A DNA stretch of 64,000 bases from Treponema pedis (GCF_017161325.1 NZ_CP045670.1:2473367-2537366), one strand, 5' to 3'. Counted from the stretch's first letter, positions 33,203 through 42,827 are shown. The notes: generated by a model not told the origin, from the letters alone. Made by a program: numbers and translations.

Positions 33203-34138
33203 TGAATCAAAATTAAGAGGAAAGGACAAATCCCCGAATTTTTTTAAAAATAAGGAAAAATCTTCCGGCAAGGCAGCCGTTATCGTGTCGGGAACATCGT
33301 CAAAAAGACGTTCTTTAAATTTAAGTTTATAAGCATGCAAAAAATAGCTTTTCGCGCCGTAAAAAGATTGTTTTGAACCGTATTTTATGTCATTTAAAAG
33401 GGGCGTTCCGAGGCGGCTGCACTGAATACGTATTTGATGCTTTCTTCCCGTAATAAGTTTAAACCTTACTAAAGCAATATTTTCACTTTTTAAAACCGCC
33501 AGAGGTTCGGCTAAAGTAAAACAGTCTTTACCGTCTATAATGCTCTTTAATTCTTTTTTTATATTTATTCCTTCTATAATTCCGAGATAATATTTTTCTA
33601 TTTTATCTTCTTTAAGAGCACGGGAAAATTCTTGCGCACCTTTTAAACTTTGAGAAAATGTTATAATCCCCGAGGTATTTTTATCCAACCTATGAAGAGG
33701 ACCTGAAGTAAATGCAAGACTGTTTTCCGTTCCGGGAAAGTGCTTTAACACGGCTTGACAAAGGCTTTTTTCTCCATGTACTATCTCTCCGTTTTTTTTA
33801 TTTATAAAAAGTAAATCGTTTGTACGCAAAATTACAGCCGGTTTTTCTTCCGAATCCGCCACAACAGGAATTTTTTCATAAAACCCGCATTTTTTGCCGT
33901 TATCCTCATTAAAAAAAGCGGTACGGATTTCAAGTTTATCGCCTTTTACGGTTATATAATCGGGTTTACACTTTCTCCCGTTTATTTTTATCTTTCCGGT
34001 TCTAATTGCGGAATATATCCTTGAAAGAGGTGTTTTTGCCAAGAATTTACGCAATATCCTGTCAATACGTCTTCCCTCATCGTTTTCAGCTATAATAAAA
34101 ACCCCGTTTTCTCCGTTCATTTTAATATTATACACCAT
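33200..34138 (-). CDS. RluA-family 23S rRNA pseudouridine synthase
   Basis: 312 residues from ATG 34138-34136; ATG 34120 is an alternative, and neither has a strong ribosome binding site. An S4 RNA-binding domain comes first (GRRIDRILRKFLAKTPLSRI, GKIKINGRKCKPDYIT). The catalytic domain follows, with GPLHRLDKNTSGIITFSQ carrying the catalytic Asp in H-R-L-D, and LITGRKHQIRIQCSRLGTPL. This is the RluC/RluD layout; RluC is more likely by length and loops, but I do not assign it firmly. It converges with the array. Confidence 0.87.
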   Translation of the reverse strand: MVYNIKMNGENGVFIIAENDEGRRIDRILRKFLAKTPLSRIYSAIRTGKIKINGRKCKPDYITVKGDKLEIRTAFFNEDNGKKCGFYEKIPVVADSEEKPAVILRTNDLLFINKKNGEIVHGEKSLCQAVLKHFPGTENSLAFTSGPLHRLDKNTSGIITFSQSLKGAQEFSRALKEDKIEKYYLGIIEGINIKKELKSIIDGKDCFTLAEPLAVLKSENIALVRFKLITGRKHQIRIQCSRLGTPLLNDIKYGSKQSFYGAKSYFLHAYKLKFKERLFDDVPDTITAALPEDFSLFLKKFGDLSFPLNFDS

Positions 34139-34266
34139 TATATGGGCTTTATTAAGAGGTATTGAAAATACATTTAAAATACCTATAAAAGGCTTCTTTT
34201 TTTAATTCAATTTTATATGGCCTTACAGGTATTGACAAAAGAGCCGTTTTGTAGAAAATTAGAAGT

Positions 34267-34755
34267 ATGCTCGGAATAATACAAAAAGAACAGCTGATTA
34301 TGCTTTTTTCAAGTCCCATTTTTTTGGCGGCTGTAACAAGCTGGCTTTTAAGTCAGTTTATAAAAACTATATTTGCAATGTTTAACTCTTCCATACGAAG
34401 CCCTTTGGATTTCTTTGAACTTATTTTATGGAGAACGGGCGGTATGCCTTCAAGTCATTCCGCTTTGGTCGCCTCGTTGACCGTGAGCATAGGTATAAGA
34501 CACGGATTCGACTCGGATTTATTTATTTTTGCAATTTTTGTTGCTATGATAGTTATACGCGATGCGGTGGGCGTCAGAAGGTCCAGCGGTTTACAGGCAA
34601 GAGCATTAAACGATTTGGGAGCAAAATTTTCTGAAATAAATTCTTCTTACTCGTTTAAACCGGTGCGCGAAATTCAGGGACATAAACCCGTGGAAGCCGT
34701 TGCTGGAATTATTTTAGGCACAATTACCGCAATTTTATTTGCATATTTCGGATAG
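34267..34755 (+). CDS. Divergent PAP2-like membrane protein (DUF212)
   Basis: 162 residues from ATG 34267; ATG 34300 (MLFSSPIFLAAVTSWLLSQF) is also possible, and ribosome binding sites are weak for both. Motifs in order: GGMPSSHSALVASL, IRDAVGVRRSSGLQARALN, QGHKPVEAVAGIILG. These are the conserved blocks of the divergent PAP2 family, with S-S-H and G-H-K-P at the likely phosphatase site. Substrate unknown. It is 7 nt from the next gene and heads the Rnf gene run. Confidence 0.82.
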   Translation: MLGIIQKEQLIMLFSSPIFLAAVTSWLLSQFIKTIFAMFNSSIRSPLDFFELILWRTGGMPSSHSALVASLTVSIGIRHGFDSDLFIFAIFVAMIVIRDAVGVRRSSGLQARALNDLGAKFSEINSSYSFKPVREIQGHKPVEAVAGIILGTITAILFAYFG

Positions 34756-34762
34756 TACATAG

Positions 34763-36220
34763 ATGAAAAAAACAAAAAATTATTTTTTTAGTTTGGATAT
34801 TGCCTCAAGCTGTTTATTTTTGTGCTCTTTGTTTTTTTTAATTTTTATTCCCGTAACCGAAAAAGACACGATTTGGCATTCTTACAGAATTCTTTTTTTA
34901 CCTATGAGTGCCGATGAAAGTGCAATCCTTAAGGCTGCCGAAGAAAGCGGTATAAAAAATATAATATCCTCATTAACGATAAAACAGCGTTTTGCAAAAC
35001 TGGACGAAAACAACTATACCGGCTTTCCTTTTACCGATAAAGAAAGATATGCGGCGTGGTTTATAAACGACCAGGAAAATATACGCTATATGTATATTCA
35101 CATAAGCGAAAATATTCCGCCTCAATTTTTTAAATACTTAAAAAATAATACCGAAGCCTTTTATATAGAAAGAAAAGCGGGTTTTTCACTTTTTCAATTT
35201 ATATCGGCAGCCGCATTCTTTTTAATTGCATTTTACTTTACAAGCCGTAAAGATTTTTACTTATTCGCCTCGCTGCCATTTATAGTTTATGCAGGCATTC
35301 AGTCAGGAATTTTAGCGCTGTCCGCATCTATTTTAATGATGTTCACACTTGCTTTTTGGACGGAAGCGGTAGGCTCGTATTTAAAATTTACAAAGGAGCA
35401 AATTATCAGCAGAATTAAAAAAAATCCGCTTTTGGTTTTTTTACCCTTTATTTCATTTGTTGTTGCGAAATTCAACAGCAATATATCGCTGCTGGTTTTT
35501 ATTTTAGCCGTTATTGCCGCAGCTTCTTTTACTTATATTTCCGAACGTATACGCTTTTTTATTCATAAAAATTCGGAAACTAAAAAACTTCATAAAACAA
35601 TAACTCCTTATATAATGAATCCCAAATCGATTGCAAAATTTTGGGAATCCAAAAAATTATTTACCGTTTCAGGAGCGGCGGCTTTTTTTATTATATTTTC
35701 CAGCCTTATTTTACACATGGGTTTTAATAAAACGCTTCAGGCATACAAAAATATCCTTTACTTGCCGGTTCCGGTTAACGGTGTTGAAATTACAGGATTT
35801 TCAAAACAGGCTTTTGATAAACTTAAAGAAATAAGAACCGGTGAAGACTTACCGGATTTAGGCAATCTGATTTCCGATTTATGGAATTCCAACATAAAGC
35901 CGTACGTTAAATCGAATGAGAACACGGAAAATTATAATGAAATTAAATACTCGGATTTTTCGGTAGACAGTAACGGAATGATAACGGAAAATGCGGGAAC
36001 CGCTTTCAGTTTTGACGATGAATTTATAAAAACGGCTTTGGCCTTTAGAGAAAGCCCTTCAATTGAAGATTTACTTTATTCGGAGGGGCGTTTTATAACC
36101 GCAGCATATACGGGAAGAAAATTTCCGCTTAACAGCTTTAATACGGCCGCTTTACTGGTAGCCGTACTTTCCTCATTTATGCCGGTTACAATTATTTTAT
36201 TGAGAGTGTTAAACAAATGA
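34763..36220 (+). CDS. Large membrane protein upstream of rnfC, unknown
   Basis: 485 residues: an N-terminal helix (CLFLCSLFFLIFIPVTEKDT), an extracytoplasmic domain of about 100 residues (LTIKQRFAKLDENNYTGFPF), a block of five to six helices in the middle (FQFISAAAFFLIAFYFTS; LFASLPFIVYAGIQSGILAL; PLLVFLPFISFVVAKFN), a second outer domain and a final helix. I do not recognise a family. The stop overlaps the rnfC start (ATGA), so translation is coupled, and a role linked to the Rnf complex or its assembly is plausible but unproven. Confidence 0.7.
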   Translation: MKKTKNYFFSLDIASSCLFLCSLFFLIFIPVTEKDTIWHSYRILFLPMSADESAILKAAEESGIKNIISSLTIKQRFAKLDENNYTGFPFTDKERYAAWFINDQENIRYMYIHISENIPPQFFKYLKNNTEAFYIERKAGFSLFQFISAAAFFLIAFYFTSRKDFYLFASLPFIVYAGIQSGILALSASILMMFTLAFWTEAVGSYLKFTKEQIISRIKKNPLLVFLPFISFVVAKFNSNISLLVFILAVIAAASFTYISERIRFFIHKNSETKKLHKTITPYIMNPKSIAKFWESKKLFTVSGAAAFFIIFSSLILHMGFNKTLQAYKNILYLPVPVNGVEITGFSKQAFDKLKEIRTGEDLPDLGNLISDLWNSNIKPYVKSNENTENYNEIKYSDFSVDSNGMITENAGTAFSFDDEFIKTALAFRESPSIEDLLYSEGRFITAAYTGRKFPLNSFNTAALLVAVLSSFMPVTIILLRVLNK

Positions 36221-37503
36221 CGGATTTTTTAACTTTTAGATGCGGAAAAGAGCTTTTAGAATACCCGCACAGTTCAACTGTTCTTGAAGGAAACGCATTT
36301 TTACCGCAAATTGCCTTTATTCCCATTTCATACGGCGGGAAAAAAGTACCGGAACCTCTTGTTTTACGGGGCGAATTTGTAAGAGAAGGACAGATGATTG
36401 CACGCGGAAGCGGAATCGGAGCCGTAAATGCCTACTCTTCAATACCGGGCATAGTATACGATTTTGTGGGATTTGATTTACCTGACGGAAGAACCATTCA
36501 CTCGGTTGCCGTAAAACTTGAAGGCTCTTTCGATATTTTAGGTAAACCGGCGGCAAATTATTCTTGGAAAAACAGCGCATCTTCAGAACTTTTACATGCA
36601 ATAGATTTTGCGGGTGTTTTAAATACCGCCTCTACAACGGGAGAAGCTCTTGCGTACCAATTACGCTCCGCAATTAAATCGGGCGGAAAATCCGTTTGTA
36701 TAAACCTTTTTGATAAAGACCCTTCATGCGGTTTGGACGCGATTTTATTCGATACATTTTATAATGAGGTTGCCGAAGGAATAGGAATAGCCGCAAAAAT
36801 TTTAAATGCGTCTACTGTAGTATGTATTCATAAATTCGGTAAAAACGATAAAGCGAAACTGGAAAAAATCTCCGAAGCGTGCGGTAATTCCGCAGTGGAA
36901 TTTATAAAAGCAAGTCCATGCTATCCTTTTATAAGAAACTACATTCCTAAAAAAAATACGGACAGTTTATGGCTTGATATTTCTACAGCACTTCAAACAT
37001 ACGAAGCAGTCCGTACAAATAACCCCATTACCGCCTCATACGTACTTATTTCAGGCAAAGCCGTAAACGAACCTAAGGTATTAAAAGCAAGAATAGGCAC
37101 TCCTATAGGAAATCTGATAGAAGAATGCGGCGGATTTAAATCCAATCCCGAACATATTATTTTAAACGGCCTTATGTGCGGGTTTTCAATCGATAATTTG
37201 GATATTCCCGTTACAAAAAATTTAAAGTCCATTCATATTTGCGGAAAAGAAACGGTAAAACATTACTCGCCTTCGGAATGTATTAACTGCGGACTTTGTT
37301 TTAATTCTTGCCCGTTATATCTTGAACCTAAAAAAATAGTAAAAGCAATAGAAAGCGGAAACCTCAATGATGAAATCATAAAACAGATAAGTTTATGTAA
37401 AAAATGCTCATGCTGCTCATCATGCTGCCCTGCAAGAATTCCGTTATCCGCAATAATTGCCGAAACTCGTGAACAACTGAAAAGAGAGAGGAATATAAAA
37501 TGA
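36217..37503 (+). CDS. rnfC: RnfC, NADH-binding subunit of the Rnf complex
   Basis: 428 residues. An N-terminal RnfC barrel-like region (VPEPLVLRGEFVREGQMIAR, then VNAYSSIPGIVYDF) precedes an NADH/FMN-binding domain (KSGGKSVCINLFDKDPSCG; IILNGLMCGFSIDNLDIPVT) and two C-terminal iron-sulfur motifs, CINCGLCFNSCP and CKKCSCCSSCCP. RnfC takes electrons from NADH, or gives them to NAD, in the membrane Rnf pump. The glycine-rich FMN loop is less typical than in gammaproteobacterial RnfC. Overlaps both neighbours by 4 bp. Confidence 0.87.
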   Translation: MTDFLTFRCGKELLEYPHSSTVLEGNAFLPQIAFIPISYGGKKVPEPLVLRGEFVREGQMIARGSGIGAVNAYSSIPGIVYDFVGFDLPDGRTIHSVAVKLEGSFDILGKPAANYSWKNSASSELLHAIDFAGVLNTASTTGEALAYQLRSAIKSGGKSVCINLFDKDPSCGLDAILFDTFYNEVAEGIGIAAKILNASTVVCIHKFGKNDKAKLEKISEACGNSAVEFIKASPCYPFIRNYIPKKNTDSLWLDISTALQTYEAVRTNNPITASYVLISGKAVNEPKVLKARIGTPIGNLIEECGGFKSNPEHIILNGLMCGFSIDNLDIPVTKNLKSIHICGKETVKHYSPSECINCGLCFNSCPLYLEPKKIVKAIESGNLNDEIIKQISLCKKCSCCSSCCPARIPLSAIIAETREQLKRERNIK

Positions 37504-38533
37504 ATACCGAATCGGCTAATAGACTGGGCTCATCGCCTTTTATTTATACGCGCTTTACTTCCAAAAAGGCAAATTTTATTATAATCTCGCTTCTTTTAAT
37601 TCAATTTGGGGTTTTAATTGCAATGGGAGACTTTTTTGCCGGTTTAAATATTCTCTTTGCCGCGGCGGGTTCCTGCGCTGTAGAATATTTTATGCAATAT
37701 CTTAATTTGCAAAAATTTAAATTTTCCTCCGAAGCCGTTATAACGGGACTTTTAATAGGTTTTTTTATGCCCTCGGAAATAGGATTTATTTTTACATTCT
37801 TTTTAAGTGCAATTTCAATTTTTATTTCAAAAACCCTATTCGGGGGTACGGGTTCAAATTGGGTAAATCCGGCAGCCCTTGCCGTTTGCATCGCCTATAT
37901 TTCGCGCCCCTCGGTATTTCCGCCCGTACTTTCGCAAATTGCACTTTTAAAAGAAAAGGGCGGTATGTTTGCCGTACTGGACTCGGGAACTCTTTCCCGC
38001 GTAAAGGCCGATTTTACAATTACATCAACTCTTAATTCCATTTTACTTCACGGAGTCGGAGTAACCCTGCCTGAAGGATATATAAGCTTATTTTTAAATT
38101 CATCCTCTCCCATTCCGGCTTTCAGATATAATCTTATAACACTTATATCTTCAATAGTTTTATTTTCACTGCGCATCACCGATTATATTTTACCTTTTAT
38201 TTTTATTGCGGTTTATGCATTCCTTGTTTGGATTTTTGCACAGGTACCAGTAACGGGCATTTATTTTTCGGGAGATATTTTATCTGCAATTTTAACAAGC
38301 GGAGTTTTATTCACGGCTTTTTTGTTTTATCGGAATCCTCTTCCGCACCCAAAACAAAATACGGTAAGGCGTTTTCGGGGTTTTTGACGGGAGTTTCAGC
38401 ATTCTTTATTTGCGGAGCGGGCTCTTCTCCCTCAGGGATACTTTTTGCCGTACTGATTACAAACATCTTTACGCCGCTTATAGAAAAAATGGAAGTAAAA
38501 ATTCAAACTTTAAAAAGGAAACGTTATGAATAA
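37500..38533 (+). pseudogene. rnfD: RnfD, flavinylated membrane subunit, frameshifted
   Basis: The first frame covers most of RnfD: helices LIQFGVLIAMGDFFAGLNIL, EAVITGLLIGFFMPSEIGFI, and GGTGSNWVNPAALAVCIAYI, the conserved R-n-f-D/NqrB block. Threonines in ADFTITSTLN lie where FMN is covalently attached. It breaks at the six-T run 38318-38323; a seventh T gives TAFFVLSESSSAPKTKYGKA, then GFLTGVSAFFICGAGSSPSG and ITNIFTPLIEKMEVK, for a normal 344 residues. Since the complex would not work without RnfD, I infer a base-calling error. The stop overlaps the next start. Confidence 0.85.
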
Positions 38534-39029
38534 TGAAACTAAAGAAAAATTAAAAAAAAGCGGAATTTTATCCGGTATTTTTTTAGCCGCCGTTTTGATT
38601 TTGTGGGGAACGTCTCATTTAGGTTATATTCTGAAAGAAGAAATTTATATAAAATCCGCAGAAACCGTATTTGCCCATTCTCCCTTATGCACCGAAATTA
38701 AAAATGCCAAGCTGTTAAAAACTTCTTCAAAAAAAATTACAGCACCGAATTTTTTCAATGCTATTTTTAATGCGGAACATAACGGCTCTTCCATAAGCGT
38801 TATCTTTGTAAATATGACGGGGAAATACGGAACATATCAGGGAATGTTCGTTTGCAAAGAATATAATGCAAAAGATAAGCAGGAAAATTCGGTAAAATTT
38901 TGCGGATTGGCGGGAAATATAGATTTAAATAAACAACCCGACTATTACGGAATTACTCCGCTCATAATAAACAGTATGCGGCAAAAGATAGAAAAACAAT
39001 GGATAACACAAAGAGGTTTTACAAAATGA
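38526..39029 (+). CDS. rnfG: RnfG-like subunit, divergent
   Basis: 167 residues in the rnfG position between rnfD and rnfE. A single N-terminal helix (SGILSGIFLAAVLILWGTSH) precedes a periplasmic domain, the RnfG topology. Near the end, DYYGITPLIINSMRQKIEKQ aligns with the FMN attachment site S-G-A-T-x-T of RnfG; only G and T remain. The rest is poorly conserved (FVNMTGKYGTYQGMFVCKEY). I call it RnfG by position and topology; flavinylation is uncertain. Confidence 0.65.
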   Translation: MNNETKEKLKKSGILSGIFLAAVLILWGTSHLGYILKEEIYIKSAETVFAHSPLCTEIKNAKLLKTSSKKITAPNFFNAIFNAEHNGSSISVIFVNMTGKYGTYQGMFVCKEYNAKDKQENSVKFCGLAGNIDLNKQPDYYGITPLIINSMRQKIEKQWITQRGFTK

Positions 39030-39616
39030 TACAAAATAAAACTATGACGCCTTTTATGCTCGGCTTATGTCCGCTTATTCCCGCATCTTCAAATTTCGCT
39101 TACGGGCTTGTTTTCTCAGGCTGCGTTTGGGTTATATTTTTTTCAGGACTTCTTGCGGAAATAATTACGGAAATGTTGGGATTAAAAAAAAGCAAAGAAA
39201 TATTTATAAAAACCTTTATTGCAGCAGCAGCAGCCTTTTTAAATTTTTTATTACAAGGATTATTTCCTATTATTCAAGGAAGTATTCAACTTTACATCTA
39301 TATTTTAGGATTTTCATATATAATTTTATTAAGTTTGGAAGATTATCACGACAATGTAGAATCTTTGGAATTTCCGCTTGTATATTCCGTTTTAGCGCTG
39401 TCTCTTTCGCTGCTGCGGGAAATATTTGCTTTCGGAACCCTTTCTATCCCCTCCCCTTCCGGCTTTTTAACGCTTAATCTCCCGTATTTCGCCGAAAATC
39501 CTCCTATGCGTTTTTTGGGAACAACTGCCGGAGCTTTTATTTTATCGGCACTCGCCGCATGGATTATTCTTTCAATAAAACGCGGCTCGATTTTACCGTT
39601 CAGGAGCGTAAAATAA
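39026..39616 (+). CDS. rnfE: RnfE, membrane subunit
   Basis: I chose ATG 39026, which overlaps the previous stop (ATGA), rather than the earlier in-frame start at 38999. 196 residues, six helices, beginning KTMTPFMLGLCPLIPASSNF, the counterpart of the L-G-L-C-P motif that binds the membrane iron centre with RnfA. Also AEIITEMLGLKKSKEI and MRFLGTTAGAFILSALAAW. Its stop TAA shares a base with the rnfA ATG. Confidence 0.82.
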   Translation: MIQNKTMTPFMLGLCPLIPASSNFAYGLVFSGCVWVIFFSGLLAEIITEMLGLKKSKEIFIKTFIAAAAAFLNFLLQGLFPIIQGSIQLYIYILGFSYIILLSLEDYHDNVESLEFPLVYSVLALSLSLLREIFAFGTLSIPSPSGFLTLNLPYFAENPPMRFLGTTAGAFILSALAAWIILSIKRGSILPFRSVK

Positions 39617-40176
39617 TGAATATTTTTTTGACCGTTTTATTTTATACATTTGCTTCTTCCCTTATCTTTGTTTACGGAATAGGACTTGAACGCGTTTTTA
39701 TTCATTCCGAAAACAAAACCGGACTATATGTTTTTATTTTAAAAACTCTTGCAAAACTGTTTCTTTCGGTAAGCGTATTATGGTTTATAAATATCTATGC
39801 ACTTTTACCTATAGGAGCGAATTTTATTTTACCGGTAATTTCCGTTTTAATTCTTTCTCTTTCGGAAACGGCGGACAATATTTTATTTTCCAAATTTTCA
39901 ACTCCCGAAAAAAAAGAAACCGTATTCAGCTGGGCTTTGGTATTTTTTATTTTATATGAGGCAGGCTCATACATGGAAGCCGTAATTATAATCGGTTCCG
40001 CCTGCACGGGGCTTTTAATTTTTTCGCAAATACTGAATGCAATAAAACAAAAAACGGAAGAAGGAAATGCTCACGGCGAAATAAAAGCTTATACCCTCGT
40101 ATTATTGGGAATAGGCTTTTTGACAACCGCTTTTTATGTTACCGATATTTCATGGGTTTTCGGTTTGGTAAAGTGA
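39616..40176 (+). CDS. rnfA: RnfA, membrane subunit
   Basis: I chose ATG 39616 (TAATG overlap with rnfE) over the open frame from 39559. 186 residues, six helices: NIFLTVLFYTFASSLIFVYG, IGLERVFIH, FILPVISVLILSLSETADNI, YEAGSYMEAVIIIGSACTGL, LVLLGIGFLTTAFYVTDISW. RnfA and RnfE are paralogues that form the central electron path in the membrane. No rnfB follows; the next gene has its own promoter. Confidence 0.8.
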   Translation: MNIFLTVLFYTFASSLIFVYGIGLERVFIHSENKTGLYVFILKTLAKLFLSVSVLWFINIYALLPIGANFILPVISVLILSLSETADNILFSKFSTPEKKETVFSWALVFFILYEAGSYMEAVIIIGSACTGLLIFSQILNAIKQKTEEGNAHGEIKAYTLVLLGIGFLTTAFYVTDISWVFGLVK

Positions 40177-40206
40177 TTGACAAACAATATCGGTATATTT
40201 TATAAT
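40177..40206 (+). promoter_or_regulatory. Strong sigma-70-type promoter
   Basis: TTGACA (40177-40182), 18 nt, TATAAT (40201-40206), starting right after the rnfA stop codon. It drives the GH57-like gene at 40280. Confidence 0.75.
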
Positions 40207-40279
40207 TTTAAACCCTTAGAAAATTTATATTTTCTATGGCTATTTATTTTTAATTTAAGTAAATTTTAAGGAAAGTTTT

Positions 40280-42163
40280 GTGGAAAACAACCGTAAAAAA
40301 AAGATTGAAATATGCTTTACTCTTCATACGGATTACAGCGTAATAGATGCCATATCCAAATCCGATTACACACAAATTTACAAGGATATTTTTTCGAATT
40401 TATACGGAGCACCGTCAATTCCGTTTTCCTTCGCTTTAAGCGGAGGCTTTTTAGAATGGGCGCAAAAAGAAAACTCCCATTTTTTCAATGTACTTTCGGA
40501 AATGCTGAAAAGAAAACAAATTGAAATAATAGGAAATGCCTTTTACGAACCGCTCCTTTCAATGATTCCGCCGTCGGATTTAATAGGTCAAATAGAATAT
40601 ATGACCGATATATTGCGAAAACATTTTTATAAACGCCCCCGCGGAATTTATCTTCCCTATTTTGCATGGAATCCCAATATTATTTCCAACTTAAAAAAAT
40701 GCGATATTGATTATTGTCTTTTAGACACGAGATTTTTCAGTAAAGCTCACTTAAACGCTTTTTCTCCCGTATGTATGGAAGATTCGGGGAAAATAATTTT
40801 CGGAATTCCCGCCACAAAAGAATTTGAAAACACGGAAGCCTCTCCCTCGGTGTTTTACGATATAATGTTAACATACGCCTCTTCCGTTACGGAAAACTCG
40901 ATAGTAATTTTTTTATCGCCTGAAACCGTAGTTAAATTTTTAGATAAATCTCAAACGGGAAAATCATGGTTTGACGAATTTTTAGAACTTACCTCCAATC
41001 CCGATTCGGGTATTTCAATGGTAACGGCCGAACAGCTTATAAAACAAAAATCAATTTATCAAAAAGGATTTATAGAATCAAATGCCGTTTTTTCCAATCA
41101 GCCTGTAAATAATTCGGTAAAACACTTGGTTGCAAATAAATCTCACCTTTACGCAATGTATGCAAAAATAATGCATGTTCACAGTCTTATAAACCAAATG
41201 CGCGGAGATAAGTCGAGAAAACGCAATGCGCTTATGGAGCTGTGGCGTGCCGAAAGCGGTATCTTATTTAATCTGGAAGCAAGACATGAAAGATACAACA
41301 GGCAGCTTAGAAACTGCTGTTACCGCAGCTTACTTCTTGCCGAAAAACAATCCAGAATAAACGGTATTTTTACCCCCTCGCTTACAAGCCTTGATTTCGA
41401 TTTGGACGGAGTAAGAGAATTTATTTCGCAGAGGGATAATATAAATATGTATATTCACAGCTCAGGCGGAAAAATATTCGAGCTGGATATTTTTAACGCA
41501 TATAGAAACTATGCCGACATTTCCGCAGAAGAAACGGGCTTATTTATAGACCATCTTTTATCCGCAGATGAACTTGAAGCAGTAAAAAAAGGAGAATTTT
41601 CTTCCGCAATTGCAAACCCCGTCTTTTCGGAAAACCTATATCAGGACATAAAAACCGACAGATTTAAATTCGAATTACAGCTTAGAACCGAAGGCGGATT
41701 CAGGTCTTTTAATTTGCCGGTTTCCTTACGTAAACAATACGGTTTCAGCGATTACGGCGTACAAGTACAATATATCTTAAAAAACGAAAGCAAGATAACC
41801 CTTTCGGCTTATTTTATGGTGGAAATCGACTTAGCTACAAGTCCTATAGAAACAAAAAAGCCTCAAGTTTCCGTTTATGCAAACGACCAAAAACAAGAGG
41901 CAAACATAAACAACAATAAATTTGAATCGGTTTCATGGATACAAATTTACGACCCGCACGGCAAAAATATTTTCACAATTGAAACAAATGAAACCGCCGA
42001 TTTGGTAATTTTACCCATTTATGAAAAATCCGGAGACGCAAAAAACCCGATTGCCGGTTTACGCAATTTGTTTTATTGGCGCATAGACTTACAACCGGGA
42101 CTTGAAACCGAAAAACTTCTTTCTTTTAAATCCGACGGGAAAAAAACGGAAAAGAAAAAATGA
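40280..42163 (+). CDS. GH57-like protein with lost catalytic residues
   Basis: GTG 40280 starts the frame (TTTTAAGGAAAGTTTT upstream). 627 residues with the layout of GH57 4-alpha-glucanotransferases: catalytic-type domain (SFALSGGFLEWAQKENSHFF; IEIIGNAFYEPLLSMIP) and the C-terminal beta-sandwich (LDFDLDGVREFISQRDNINM, then SSGGKIFELDIFNAYRNY). The hallmark sites are altered. The H-x-H-Q-P region reads CFTLHTDYSV, the nucleophile segment W-L-T-E-R-V-W reads YLPYFAW, and the acid segment H-D-D-G-E-K-F-G reads LSPETVVKF. It is probably a carbohydrate-binding or regulatory protein rather than an enzyme. Its stop overlaps the next gene. Confidence 0.78.
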   Translation: MENNRKKKIEICFTLHTDYSVIDAISKSDYTQIYKDIFSNLYGAPSIPFSFALSGGFLEWAQKENSHFFNVLSEMLKRKQIEIIGNAFYEPLLSMIPPSDLIGQIEYMTDILRKHFYKRPRGIYLPYFAWNPNIISNLKKCDIDYCLLDTRFFSKAHLNAFSPVCMEDSGKIIFGIPATKEFENTEASPSVFYDIMLTYASSVTENSIVIFLSPETVVKFLDKSQTGKSWFDEFLELTSNPDSGISMVTAEQLIKQKSIYQKGFIESNAVFSNQPVNNSVKHLVANKSHLYAMYAKIMHVHSLINQMRGDKSRKRNALMELWRAESGILFNLEARHERYNRQLRNCCYRSLLLAEKQSRINGIFTPSLTSLDFDLDGVREFISQRDNINMYIHSSGGKIFELDIFNAYRNYADISAEETGLFIDHLLSADELEAVKKGEFSSAIANPVFSENLYQDIKTDRFKFELQLRTEGGFRSFNLPVSLRKQYGFSDYGVQVQYILKNESKITLSAYFMVEIDLATSPIETKKPQVSVYANDQKQEANINNNKFESVSWIQIYDPHGKNIFTIETNETADLVILPIYEKSGDAKNPIAGLRNLFYWRIDLQPGLETEKLLSFKSDGKKTEKKK

Positions 42164-42771
42164 AAGAAGCGGATTTTTTCAATCTGCAAACCGAAGAACT
42201 TGCAAAGGCTCTGTTGGGCAAACTTCTCCTCATAAAAACCGAAAACGGAATTGCCGGAGGATACATAGTCGAAACGGAAGCCTATTTGGGAGTTACAGAC
42301 AGAGCTTGCCACAGTTTCGGAGGAAAAAGAACACCTAAGGTGGAGGCTATGTATTCGCAAGCGGGAACAATTTATATTTATACGATACATACCCATAAAA
42401 TGCTTAATATTGTATCTTGCGGAAAAGACAATCCTCAAGCGGTGTTAATCCGCGCAATTGAACCCGTTTTAGGAATACCGCAAATGGAAAAAAATAGAGG
42501 TACAAAAGGAACGGTTCTTACAAACGGCCCCGGCAAACTTACAAAGGCGATGGGTATAACAAGCATTCACAATATGATGAAAATGCAACAAAGTGAATTA
42601 TATATAGACTTTAAAAACAGTAAAACTCCGAAAAAAATTAAAAGTTCGCCGAGGATAGGAATCCCGGACAAAGGTATTTGGACGCTGAAAAATTTAAGAT
42701 TTTTCGTTAACGGAAATAAATTCGTTTCCGGTATGAAAAAAAACGATTATGACAATTTTCCTTGGCTATAA
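42160..42771 (+). CDS. DNA-3-methyladenine glycosylase (AAG/MPG family)
   Basis: ATG 42160 overlaps the stop of the GH57-like gene (ATGA). 203 residues, typical length for bacterial AAG. KALLGKLLLIKTENGIAGGY, then IVETEAYLGVTDRACHSFGG with the catalytic Glu of V-E-T-E-A-Y, MYSQAGTIYIYTIHTHKMLN for base flipping, LIRAIEPV, and LTNGPGKLTKAMGI. It removes alkylated purines to start base excision repair. Its coupling to a sugar-metabolism-type gene looks incidental. Confidence 0.92.
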   Translation: MKEADFFNLQTEELAKALLGKLLLIKTENGIAGGYIVETEAYLGVTDRACHSFGGKRTPKVEAMYSQAGTIYIYTIHTHKMLNIVSCGKDNPQAVLIRAIEPVLGIPQMEKNRGTKGTVLTNGPGKLTKAMGITSIHNMMKMQQSELYIDFKNSKTPKKIKSSPRIGIPDKGIWTLKNLRFFVNGNKFVSGMKKNDYDNFPWL

Positions 42772-42827
42772 AACGCCCGATTCAATATCCGAACCCGTCA
42801 ATTTATATAAATTTTATAAAAAAAACC

